From an uncultured Collinsella sp. (GTDB lineage Bacteria > Actinomycetota > Coriobacteriia > Coriobacteriales > Coriobacteriaceae): a DNA stretch of 64,000 nt. The notes below the pieces were generated by a model. The model searched no databases, was not told where the DNA came from, and worked only from the letters and a program-made list of their open reading frames with translations. The stretch spans positions 20,446 through 84,445 of the forward strand of contig CATYLC010000009.1 in NCBI GenBank assembly GCA_958408685.1, read 5' to 3'. Of the stretch, positions 25,147 to 32,435 are shown in pieces (the stretch's first letter is position 1; each line of letters begins with the position of its first letter). The translations under genes were made by a program, and so were the position numbers.

Positions 25147-26925
25147 ATGGACGAGAAGACCAAGGCACAGATTCAGCAGGAGGCAGCCGACCTGGTTGCC
25201 AAGCTGCAGCCGCGTTCCGGCAAGTTCCGCACCATCAGCCCCGAGATGGACCCGCTGCGTCTGGGCTCTGGCTGGTCCATCGAGGATCTGGACAAGCCGC
25301 AGGTCATTATCGAGTCGACGTTCGGCGACTCGCATCCGGGTTCTGCCGGCCTGTTTGAGTTGGTCGAGGAGGTCCGTGCCGGCGTTGCCGAGGCTGGCGG
25401 TCATGGTGCCCGTTACTTCTGCACCGATATCTGCGACGGCGAGGCCCAGGGCCACGACGGCATCAACTACTCGCTGCCCAGTCGCGACATGATCGCCAAC
25501 ATGATCGAGATTCATGCCAAGGCCACCCCGTTCGACGCCGGCGTCTTTGTTGCCAGCTGCGATAAGGGCCTGCCTGCGAACCTTATGGCCATGGGCCGCA
25601 TCAACATCCCCTCCATCGTCGTTACCGGCGGTGTCATGGATGCCGGTCCCGATCTGTTGACCCTGGAGCAGCTCGGCGCGATTTCTGCCCGTTACGAGCG
25701 CGGCGAGATTTCCCGCGAGGAGCTTGAGTTTGCCAAGCACAACGCATGCCCCAGCTGCGGCGCCTGCTCGTTTATGGGCACCGCGTCGACCATGCAGGTT
25801 ACCGCCGAGGCCCTGGGCCTTATGCTCCCCGGCACGGCCCTGCTGCCCGCTACCAGCTCCGACCTGCGTGAGTTTGCGCGCGAGGCCGGCCGCCAGTCCG
25901 TGTGGCTCTCCGAGCACAACCTGTGCCCCCGCGACATCGTGACCAAGGAGTCTTTCGAGAACCTCATCATGGTCCACGGCGCCATTTCGGGTTCCACCAA
26001 CTCCCTGCTGCACATCCCCGCAATCGCCCGCGAGTTTGGCATCGAGATGTCCGCCGACGACTTCGACCGCCTGCACCGTGGCGCCCACTACCTGCTCAAC
26101 GTTCGCCCCGCAGGCGAGTGGCCGGCGCAGTTCTTCTACTATGCAGGTGGCGTGCCGCGCATCATGGAGGAGATCAAGTCGATGCTCCACCTCGATGTCA
26201 TGACCGTCACCGGCAAGACCCTCGGCGAAAACCTCGAGGACCTTAAGAACAACGGTTACTACGAGAAGTGCGGCCGCTACCTGGAGAAGTGGAATCTCAA
26301 GCGCGAGGACATCATCCGTCCGTTTGACCAGGCCTTCGGCACCGACGGTTCCATCGCCATCCTCCACGGCAACCTTGCCCCCGAGGGCGCCGTCGTCAAG
26401 CACACGGTTGTTCCGCACGAGATGTTCCAGGCCACGCTTAAGGCACGTCCGTTCGATTGCGAGGAGGACGCCATTCACGCCGTCCTGACGCACGAGGTCA
26501 AGCCCGGCGACGCCGTCATCATTCGCTACGAGGGCCCCAAGGGTTCCGGCATGCCCGAGATGTTCTACACCACCGAGGCTATCGCCAGCGACCCCGAGCT
26601 GGGCGCGAGCATTGCTCTGATCACTGACGGCCGCTTCTCCGGCGCCTCCAAGGGCCCGGCTATCGGTCACGTTTCGCCCGAGGCTGCCGTGGGCGGCCCG
26701 ATTGCCCTGATCGAGGAGGGCGACCTTATCCAGATCAACATCCCCGAGCGCTCGCTGTCTATCGTGGGCATCGCCGGCAAGGAGATGGAGCCGGCCGAGA
26801 TCGACGCCGTCCTGGCCGAGCGCCGAGCCGCTTGGAAGCCCAAGGCTAATCGATATACCTCCGGCACGCTCAAGTTCTTTACCGAGCATGCAGTTTCCGC
26901 CATTCAGGGTGGCTACATGGAGTAG
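25147..26925 (+). CDS. IlvD/Edd-family dehydratase
   Basis: A 592-residue Fe-S dehydratase. The cluster-binding cysteines are visible in ASCDKGLPAN (about 138) and CPSCGACSFMGTAS (about 201), with CDGEAQGHDGINYSLPSRD, GAISGSTNSLLH, and near the C-terminus DGRFSGASKGPAIGHVSPEA. The family covers dihydroxy-acid dehydratase (branched-chain amino acids), phosphogluconate dehydratase and sugar-acid dehydratases. The adjacent GntP and GntR-type remnants favour a sugar-acid substrate, but this is an inference. ATG 25147 follows AAGAGGAGAGC; an upstream in-frame GTG/ATG region is not needed. Confidence 0.85.
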   Translation: MDEKTKAQIQQEAADLVAKLQPRSGKFRTISPEMDPLRLGSGWSIEDLDKPQVIIESTFGDSHPGSAGLFELVEEVRAGVAEAGGHGARYFCTDICDGEAQGHDGINYSLPSRDMIANMIEIHAKATPFDAGVFVASCDKGLPANLMAMGRINIPSIVVTGGVMDAGPDLLTLEQLGAISARYERGEISREELEFAKHNACPSCGACSFMGTASTMQVTAEALGLMLPGTALLPATSSDLREFAREAGRQSVWLSEHNLCPRDIVTKESFENLIMVHGAISGSTNSLLHIPAIAREFGIEMSADDFDRLHRGAHYLLNVRPAGEWPAQFFYYAGGVPRIMEEIKSMLHLDVMTVTGKTLGENLEDLKNNGYYEKCGRYLEKWNLKREDIIRPFDQAFGTDGSIAILHGNLAPEGAVVKHTVVPHEMFQATLKARPFDCEEDAIHAVLTHEVKPGDAVIIRYEGPKGSGMPEMFYTTEAIASDPELGASIALITDGRFSGASKGPAIGHVSPEAAVGGPIALIEEGDLIQINIPERSLSIVGIAGKEMEPAEIDAVLAERRAAWKPKANRYTSGTLKFFTEHAVSAIQGGYME

Positions 26926-27051
26926 CGCCCGCGCGCATCAAATATCTCCTCTCATAGATGCGCGGCACAAAGAGCCTCGAGCCACGTCACCGGGGCGCGT
27001 TGTTCAGCGCCGCCGGGGCGCTCCACTCAAACGACAAGAGACGTCTTACGC

Positions 27052-27093
27052 AAGCGCCCGCGTCCGTGGATAAAACCACGGGCGTGGGCGCTT
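27052..27093. terminator. Terminator between the convergent dehydratase and ArsC-like genes
   Basis: Arms AAGCGCCCGCGTCCGTGG (27052-27069) and CCACGGGCGTGGGCGCTT (27076-27093) form a long stem with a six-base ATAAAA loop. Right after it, CTTTATTCCCAGCC is directly duplicated (27096-27109 and 27111-27124), overlapping the stop codon of the minus-strand gene. Confidence 0.8.
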
Positions 27094-27112
27094 CACTTTA
27101 TTCCCAGCCGCT

Positions 27113-27454
27113 TTATTCCCAGCCCTTCCACACGTCAGGCTCGTAGCCAACGGTTGCCTGGCGGCCGTTGCGAACGATGGGCTCACGAAGAATCTGCTGG
27201 TTATCGAGCACCTTTTCGAACTTCTGGTCGGCAGCAAGATACTGTACGAGCGCATCCGTGTCGGCATCTTTCGCCTTTGGATCGATCACAGCGTCGATCC
27301 CGCCGACGGCGCGCGCCACGCTTTCGAGCTCGCCTTTGCTCATCCCCTTTTCCTTCAAGTCGATGAACTGGAACTTCACACGACGTTCCTTGAAATAGCG
27401 CTGCGCCTTCTTAGTATCGAAGCTTTTCTTCGTGCCGAATATCTGGATGTTCAT
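27113..27454 (-). CDS. ArsC/Spx/YffB-like thioredoxin-fold protein without the redox cysteine
   Basis: A 113-residue protein of the arsenate reductase-related (ArsC/Spx/MgsR) family: MNIQIFGTKKSFDTKKAQRYF, then the FIDLKEKGMSKGELESV helix and the LREPIVRNG strand with cis-Pro. Active members have a cysteine where this one has Ser11, and the second CXXC position (residue 14) is Thr. It therefore cannot work as a thiol reductase. It may be a regulatory or structural homologue, or a recently inactivated enzyme. ATG 27454 lies on the minus strand; it is convergent with the dehydratase. Confidence 0.82.
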   Translation of the reverse strand: MNIQIFGTKKSFDTKKAQRYFKERRVKFQFIDLKEKGMSKGELESVARAVGGIDAVIDPKAKDADTDALVQYLAADQKFEKVLDNQQILREPIVRNGRQATVGYEPDVWKGWE

Positions 27455-27738
27455 AAGTACCGCCTTCGCTCAATTCTCGTCCGTCCATGATATGACAAGG
27501 GAGCCGAGCAAAAACAGAGCAGGCGGAGATGGAGGAGGACGGCGACCGACCGTCGGCAAGAGTCGGCCGGATCGGACTGGCGCCCAGCGCGCGCCGGCGA
27601 CACGCTCGCAGCTGCACACATAGCCGATGTACAAGCTCGCCGCGGCGTTCCCTCGCCCCGCGGTGTGGCGATAGAGAAGCACGCCACCCGTCAACGATGG
27701 CGCCTCGGTGAAGAAAATCAACGTCTGGGTTACATCCC
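27455..27738. other. Gap without a recognisable gene
   Basis: High-GC sequence; the overlapping short frames on both strands have no domain, no consistent ribosome binding site and look like chance frames. Nothing else was seen before the promoter at 27739. Confidence 0.5.
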
Positions 27739-27767
27739 TTGAAAGGGGCGAAGACGGCTGCTAGAAT
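27739..27767 (+). promoter_or_regulatory. Sigma-70-type promoter for the efflux operon
   Basis: TTGAAA (27739-27744), a 17-bp spacer and TAGAAT (27762-27767). Transcription would start near 27774, about 200 bases before the efflux gene and about five bases before a short leader ORF. Confidence 0.75.
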
Positions 27768-27778
27768 ACCTCCCCGCT

Positions 27779-27892
27779 ATGAAGGATTTGACCAAAGCAT
27801 ACATCGCAATTCGGCGGCCCCTGGTATACGGGGCCTCTCCTGTTGTTCCCCAAGTGCGCTCTGAGCAGCCGCTTTCTTCCTGTCGTATCTGA
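27779..27892 (+). CDS. Possible 37-residue leader peptide
   Basis: ATG 27779 opens a 37-codon frame (MKDLTKAYIAIRRPLVYGAS...) ending in TGA at 27890-27892. It begins about five bases after the predicted transcription start and has no Shine-Dalgarno sequence, so it would be translated as a near-leaderless message. The ORF covers a GGCCCC/GGGGCC hairpin (about 27818-27836), and further stems follow (ATGCACG/CGTGCAT near 27892-27913, TTCGCC/GGCGAA near 27919-27948) before the efflux gene. This resembles attenuation leaders of antibiotic-resistance genes. Its translation is unproven. Confidence 0.4.
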   Translation: MKDLTKAYIAIRRPLVYGASPVVPQVRSEQPLSSCRI

Positions 27893-27974
27893 TGCACGCA
27901 TAGCACGTGCATGTTATTTCGCCCGTGGGCCGGCGCGCCTTCGGCGAAGAATCGAATAGATACGAAGGAAGCTT

Positions 27975-29414
27975 ATGTCTGATAATTGTACGGTCGCGCC
28001 CGCCAATGGGCGCATTACCGGTACCCAGATCCGCATCGTCGCGGTCGTCGTCCTGGGTGCCTTCTTGGCGCTACTGAACCAAACGGTGATGTCGCCTGCG
28101 CTGCCGGTCATCATGTCCGATTTCGCCATCGATGCCTCGACTGCCCAGTGGATCATGTCCATATACCCGCTGGTGAGCGGCATCATGGTCCCCGTTTCGG
28201 CGTTCCTTATCGACAAGTTCAGCACCCGCGCGCTATTCTTCGGGGCGACGCTGGTGTTCGCGCTGGGCACGCTGCTGTGCGCCGCAGCCCCTGATTTCCT
28301 GTTCCTCATCATCGGTCGCGTGTTGCAAGCGGCGGGCTCAGGCGTGCTCATGCCGCTTGTCTCGGTGGTTCCCATGCTGGTGTTCCCCGTCGAGAAACGA
28401 GGAACGGCTATGGGCATGGCGGGCATCGTCATGTCGGCGGGTCCCGCGGTCGGCCCCGTCGTAGGCGGCGCGGTGATCGACACGTACGGCTGGCGCACCA
28501 TGATCGGCGCCATCGTCCCCCTCGCAATTCTCGTGCTGGTGCTGGGCGTGTTCATGCTGAAAAACGTGGGCGAGCTGAAGAACCCCAAGCTCGACCTGCC
28601 CTCGGTCGTCCTCTCCACCATCGCCTTCGGCGGACTTCTCTACGGGTTCTCGAGCGCCTCGTCGATGGGTTGGGGCAACCCCGTGGTGCTCGGCTCGATC
28701 GTCGCGGGTGTCGTGTGCTTGGTGCTGTTCGTCGTACGCCAGGGCAAAATCGAGGACCCGCTGCTTCAACTGGGCACGCTCAAGACGCGCGAGTTCCGCG
28801 TGGCCGCCATCATCGTCACGCTCATCAACGCCGCATGCCTGGTCACCAACACGCTGTTGCCGTTGCTGCTGCAAACCTCGCTTGGCGCTTCGGCCTTCGA
28901 AACCGGCATGGCCATGCTTCCCGCCGCGGCGGTGGGCATCATCATCAGCCCTATCTCCGGCGTGGTGTTCGACAAGTTCGGTCCGCGTGCCATCTCGATC
29001 GTCGGCCTGGCCCTCATGACCGGCGCCCTGTTCCTGCTCTCGCTTTCGACGGTAAACACGCCCATCTTGGTGGTTGCGCTGTTCTGCATGCTGCAGTCCG
29101 CCGGCCAGTCGCTCGCGAACATGCCGGTGAACACATGGGGTGTCAATGCCTTGAAAAATGACATGATCGCCCACGGCAACGCCATCGCGAACACCGGCCG
29201 CCAGGTCGCCGGCGGTTTGTGCACGGCGCTCATCATCACGGTCATGACAAGCGTCACCGCGTCGGCCGGCGTCGATGCGAGCATCCAAGTAGCCACCGCC
29301 GTGGGCGCGGGCGTCGCTTACAAGGTGTGCGCGGCAATCGGCCTCGTTTCCCTTATCTGCGCCATATTCAGCGTGCGCACCAAGAAAACCGCACCGAAAA
29401 CGAAGGAGGCATAA
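27975..29414 (+). CDS. DHA2-type (14-TM) MFS efflux transporter
   Basis: A 479-residue drug:H+ antiporter-2 type permease with about 14 helices. It shows motif A-like loops, LNQTVMSPALPVIMSDF near the N-terminus, IGRVLQAAGSGVLMPL, and motif C-like MAGIVMSAGPAVGPVVGGAVID. It resembles LmrB/EmrB/QacA-family multidrug exporters; the substrate is unknown. ATG 27975 follows AAGGAAGC. The CBS-domain gene begins three bases after its stop, so the two are coupled. Phenylalanine codons are almost all TTC, unlike the neighbouring core genes, which hints at acquisition. Confidence 0.88.
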   Translation: MSDNCTVAPANGRITGTQIRIVAVVVLGAFLALLNQTVMSPALPVIMSDFAIDASTAQWIMSIYPLVSGIMVPVSAFLIDKFSTRALFFGATLVFALGTLLCAAAPDFLFLIIGRVLQAAGSGVLMPLVSVVPMLVFPVEKRGTAMGMAGIVMSAGPAVGPVVGGAVIDTYGWRTMIGAIVPLAILVLVLGVFMLKNVGELKNPKLDLPSVVLSTIAFGGLLYGFSSASSMGWGNPVVLGSIVAGVVCLVLFVVRQGKIEDPLLQLGTLKTREFRVAAIIVTLINAACLVTNTLLPLLLQTSLGASAFETGMAMLPAAAVGIIISPISGVVFDKFGPRAISIVGLALMTGALFLLSLSTVNTPILVVALFCMLQSAGQSLANMPVNTWGVNALKNDMIAHGNAIANTGRQVAGGLCTALIITVMTSVTASAGVDASIQVATAVGAGVAYKVCAAIGLVSLICAIFSVRTKKTAPKTKEA

Positions 29415-29417
29415 GCG

Positions 29418-29924
29418 ATGTCCGAGATTCTGTCCGAGCGCATCCCGCTCGAGCTCGAGGGGACGCCCGTTTCGAGCATCATGATTGAAGAGCCGTTCAC
29501 CTGCACGCAGGATTGCACGATTTCCGACGTGGTGCGCATGCTCGCCGAAAACGAGGTGAGCAGCATGCCCGTAATCGATGAGCGCAACCAGGTGGTCGGG
29601 TTCATCTCCGACGGCGATGTCATGGGAGCCATCGCGCAGCATCGCGCTCACACCATCTTCACGGGCGGCGACGCGTCCATGCTGTACTTCGACGATCAGA
29701 GCTTTGAGCAGCGCATCGAAGACCTGAAGGATCGCTGCGTCATGGATTTCGCGACGCGCCAGGTAGTGTGTGCCCGTCCCGAGCAGAGCATCGCCCGCGT
29801 CGCCGCGCTGCTGGCGAAGAAGAAGTTCAAGAAGCTTCCTGTGGTTGATGACGAGGGCAAACTCGTGGGGGTCATCCGCCGCTCCGCCATCACCAAATAC
29901 ATCTTCGGCATCCTTTTCCAATAG
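29418..29924 (+). CDS. Tandem CBS-domain protein
   Basis: A 168-residue protein made of two CBS domains: VSSIMIEEPFTCTQDCTISDVVRMLAENEVSSMPVID (about 15-60) and RQVVCARPEQSIARVAALLAKKKFKKLPVVDDEGKLVGVIRR (about 115-155). CBS pairs bind adenosyl nucleotides and regulate partner proteins. Three bases separate it from the efflux pump, so it may tune the pump or sense energy status, which is an inference. It may be followed by the MGMT-family gene in the same transcript, after a 174-base gap with no strong terminator. Confidence 0.85.
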   Translation: MSEILSERIPLELEGTPVSSIMIEEPFTCTQDCTISDVVRMLAENEVSSMPVIDERNQVVGFISDGDVMGAIAQHRAHTIFTGGDASMLYFDDQSFEQRIEDLKDRCVMDFATRQVVCARPEQSIARVAALLAKKKFKKLPVVDDEGKLVGVIRRSAITKYIFGILFQ

Positions 29925-30098
29925 GGGCAGGTCGCACTTGAGGCGAACATCTCGAGGCATCGAGCCAGCAACTGGACCAGACAACCTTGACACGCACGCG
30001 CTTTCCCTCGATGCTTCGGTAAGGGGAGCTGCGAAAATCGCAGCACGGGTGATCGGCGCCGCGCCCCCGAAGGCAAAAGCGAACACGGGAGCGATACG

Positions 30099-30407
30099 AT
30101 GGGAAAAGTCCTGGACGAAGATTTGGTTTATGAGATTCTCTCCGTCGTGGCAGAGATTCCGGCGGGATGCGTCGCCTCGTACGGTCAGATAGCGCGCCTC
30201 ATCGGCAGGGAGAAAAACTCTCGCCTGGTCGGAGCGGTGCTGAGCGAGGCGGATCGCTACGGCGATTATCCCTGCCACCGCGTCGTCAACCACGCGGGAC
30301 GCCTCGCGCCAAACTTCCCCGACCAGCGAGCACTACTGACGGAGGAAGGAGTCGCCTTCCGAGACAACGGCTGCGTCGACATGAAAAAGCACCAGTGGAA
30401 CGAGTAG
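30099..30407 (+). CDS. MGMT-family (alkyltransferase-like) protein
   Basis: A 102-residue protein corresponding to the DNA-binding domain of O6-alkylguanine-DNA alkyltransferase: VAEIPAGCVASYGQIARLIG (helix-turn-helix with the arginine finger region RLVGAVL) and PCHRVVNHAGRLAP. Unlike alkyltransferase-like ATL proteins, which have Trp or Ala, the alkyl-accepting position is Cys (PCHR), so repair activity is possible. ATG 30099 follows GGGAGCG. It is the last gene of the block before the attachment site. Confidence 0.85.
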   Translation: MGKVLDEDLVYEILSVVAEIPAGCVASYGQIARLIGREKNSRLVGAVLSEADRYGDYPCHRVVNHAGRLAPNFPDQRALLTEEGVAFRDNGCVDMKKHQWNE

Positions 30408-30630
30408 CCAGGCAGCGTAGCGTCGAAAGGAGCGACGCCACGGGGAACGACCTGCGCCCCGCCGTCGGACAACCTATGGCAAAGTGACACGTCCCACAAA
30501 GAGCGGCGCACCAGTACGAGACACGACCGCGACGTAAAAAGACCCTATGATACTAGTAAGCATCTATCTGATTGCCCGCCTCGAGGTACCCAAAGAACGA
30601 GAGATGCCGAAACCCCTAGACAAAGAAAAT
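30408..30630. other. Gap without a recognisable gene
   Basis: No convincing coding frame or RNA gene seen. Short frames starting at 30547 run through the tRNA remnant and are spurious. Confidence 0.5.
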
Positions 30631-30656
30631 GGTCGGGAGCTTTTATGCTTCCGACC
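30631..30656. terminator. Hairpin adjoining the tRNA remnant
   Basis: GGTCGGGAGC (30631-30640) pairs with GCTTCCGACC (30647-30656) around TTTTAT. It sits just 3' of the minus-strand tRNA remnant, where the tRNA transcript would be expected to end. Confidence 0.6.
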
Positions 30657-30666
30657 TGAAGTTTCA

Positions 30667-30711
30667 TGGTCGCGGGGGGCGGATTTGAACCACCGACCTT
30701 CGGGTTATGAG
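30667..30711 (-). other. 3' half of a tRNA with CAT anticodon, probable integration (att) site
   Basis: Read on the minus strand, 30711-30667 gives CTCATAACCCGAAGG, then a T-arm with GGTTCAAATCC, an acceptor strand and CCA. This is the anticodon-to-3' end of a CAT-anticodon tRNA; the CCC after the loop fits an initiator-type stem. The 5' half is absent: the sequence right of 30711 cannot form the D-arm or acceptor. Tyrosine integrases commonly target tRNA 3' halves, and an integrase remnant starts 280 bases away. Confidence 0.8.
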
Positions 30712-30740
30712 GTCGCTACGACGTTGTTTCATTCAGACAT

Positions 30741-30840
30741 TTCGACCCAAATTGAAGTCAATATAACTCCAGGTCATTTGATGTTTTCATAGATTTACGA
30801 AAGAAAAGTACGCGGAATAATTCGACCCAAATTCGACCCA
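30741..30840. repeat. Arm-type integrase repeats TTCGACCCA
   Basis: TTCGACCCA occurs at 30741, 30821 and 30832; the last two are spaced 11 bp in tandem. Direct repeats of this kind between an att core and int are typical binding sites for the N-terminal domain of tyrosine integrases. Confidence 0.65.
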
Positions 30841-30867
30841 CAACGAGCTTGAAAGCGGTCAGGCGGA

Positions 30868-30919
30868 GCATTACCCTTGGGGTGTGACCCCACGCAGGGC
30901 CCACCACCAAGGGTAATGC
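30868..30919. repeat. Inverted repeat between att site and integrase
   Basis: Perfect 13-bp arms GCATTACCCTTGG (30868-30880) and CCAAGGGTAATGC (30907-30919). It may be an excision-factor site, an operator or a terminator. Confidence 0.55.
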
Positions 30920-30992
30920 CCACCCGCCCCAGCCCTTTGCGCCATTCCGCGCAACCGAGCGCGATTCTCAGGCACTTCAGGCAAGGAACACG

Positions 30993-31890
30993 ATGAACGA
31001 CCGACCTCTCGTCATAGGCAAAGGAACGAAGCAACGCCGCGACAAATACACGTGGCGCTACCGTCACAGCCTCGGCAAGGATCCGGTCACGGGCAAATAC
31101 CGCTATTCGCCGTGGCAGACCATACATACCACCAAAAGCCGAGAGGTCGACGCCGCACTCGAAGCCTACAAGGCAGAACTCAACAGCGGCACCTACGTCC
31201 AAAAATCGAGGGACACCGTCGGCTCGTACGCAAAAAAGTTCCACGACAACCGCGAAGGAACCATCACGCCGCTCGCCTACTCGACATCCTACTCAATCGA
31301 GAACCGGACGCGCACATCACATGCGTGATGCTCATGCTCGACACCGACATGAGAAGGGCAGAAGCCCTCGGGATGACGTGGTCCGATGTCTCCGTCGAGA
31401 ACAGAAGCATCCTCATTGAGCAGCAGTTCGCGGCCGATCGAAGCGTTCGCTCGCCCAAAAGCAAGAAAAGCGTGCGGAGGATCTCGATAAGCGAGACGCT
31501 GACGTCGTATCTCGAATTCTGGAAAAAGGAGCAGGCCCGCGAAATGGAAGCCTTCGGCCTGGAACAAGTCAAAGGCACTCCGCTCGTCCACTCATTCGAA
31601 CGAACGAAAGACAGGCATCCCCAAGTCAACTTCATGGACCTGAATGGGTTTTCGCGCTGGTTCAGAAACTTCAGCGTCGAGAACGGGTTCGGCAAGTTCG
31701 AAGGCGTTCGAACATACCATTATGTGAAGGAAACTGTCGACGGGGAAACGATTTCGAAGCGTTATGAGCATAAAGAGTGGCTCGAATTGAGGGATTACCT
31801 CAGGAAGCATCCCAAGGTTCGCGAGGCGAGGCATATCAGCACATATGAGAGCGAGCACCTTCCTTACGGATATTCGGGCCTATCGAGCCA
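30993..31890 (+). pseudogene. Degraded tyrosine integrase
   Basis: The first frame (30993-31328) encodes the N-terminal arm-binding domain (WRYRHSLGKDPVTGKYRYSPWQT, about 10-40) and the start of the core-binding domain (SYAKKFHDNREGTITPLAY). The middle is lost, and near 31290 the reading shifts to the +2 frame with the first half of the catalytic domain (MLDTDMRRAEALGMTWSDV, carrying the catalytic Arg). The second catalytic box (HxLRHT) and the tyrosine are missing: the frame breaks off after GYSGLS near 31885, where CTACTGCC repeats begin. Two deletions or a deletion plus frameshift make it inactive. Confidence 0.8.
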
Positions 31891-32290
31891 CACCGCTACT
31901 GCCGCTACTGCCCGCTACTGCCCGCCAGCTTCCGAACCAGCGGGCGGTAGCAGCACCCCGAACATCTCGCCGACAGCGCAGAGAGTCGTCGACCTGGCGG
32001 CCAAGGCCGACATCGAGGACGTGATGCTGTGCGACCTGCCCGGCGTCCTGTCCTTCCTAGGGCTGCCACCTGAGACGGAGATGCCGCCGGGCAACAAGGG
32101 GAAGACGAAGCTCAAGAAGCTCTACAGGAAGGTGGCGCCGAACAAGGCATACCACTCCGGCGAGCGCGCCAAGGATTTGATCTCGCACCTCGACATGGCA
32201 GAGATCAGGGCATCGGCGCCCGTCCAAGAATTGGGATGCAGTTCAATACGAGCTCGGGGCTCTTTTCGTCTAGATTGGGGACGCATGGCC
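31891..32290 (+). other. Unrecognised open frame fused to the integrase remnant
   Basis: The +2 frame stays open to 32347. After a Ser/Pro-rich stretch it gives about 90 residues with regular hydrophobic spacing (RVVDLAAKADIEDVMLCDL, FLGLPPETEMPPGNKGKTK, DLISHLDMAEI). I do not recognise a family. It has no start codon of its own, so it is probably a fragment of another gene joined by a rearrangement. Confidence 0.35.
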
Positions 32291-32416
32291 GGACGAAAAC
32301 AATTTGCGTCTGGTAATAAGCGTACGAAAGCGCAATTTACGTCTTAATTCCGTACGCAAATCAAGACGAAAATCGTTTACGTCTGCTTTAAATCCGTACG
32401 AAAACGGTTTTCGTCT
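32291..32416. repeat. Four imperfect palindromes in tandem
   Basis: Near-palindromic units of about 20 bp begin at 32291 (GGACGAAAACAATTTGCGTC), 32322 (GTACGAAAGCGCAATTTACG), 32364 (AGACGAAAATCGTTTACGTC) and 32395 (CGTACGAAAACGGTTTTCGT). They share ACGAAA...TTT.CGTCT, with spacers of about 10-20 bp that often end in CCGTACG. The sequence is markedly AT-richer than its surroundings. Confidence 0.75.
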
Positions 32417-32435
32417 TGCAGGGCAGTTGCCGTTT

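Noticed and set aside
30993..32347. Functional integrase
   Set aside because: The two frames do not join, the central region is missing, and the HxLRHT box and tyrosine are absent.
32291..32416. Possible short CRISPR array
   Set aside because: The repeats are imperfect, individually palindromic and irregularly spaced, with spacers that are themselves similar; no cas genes.
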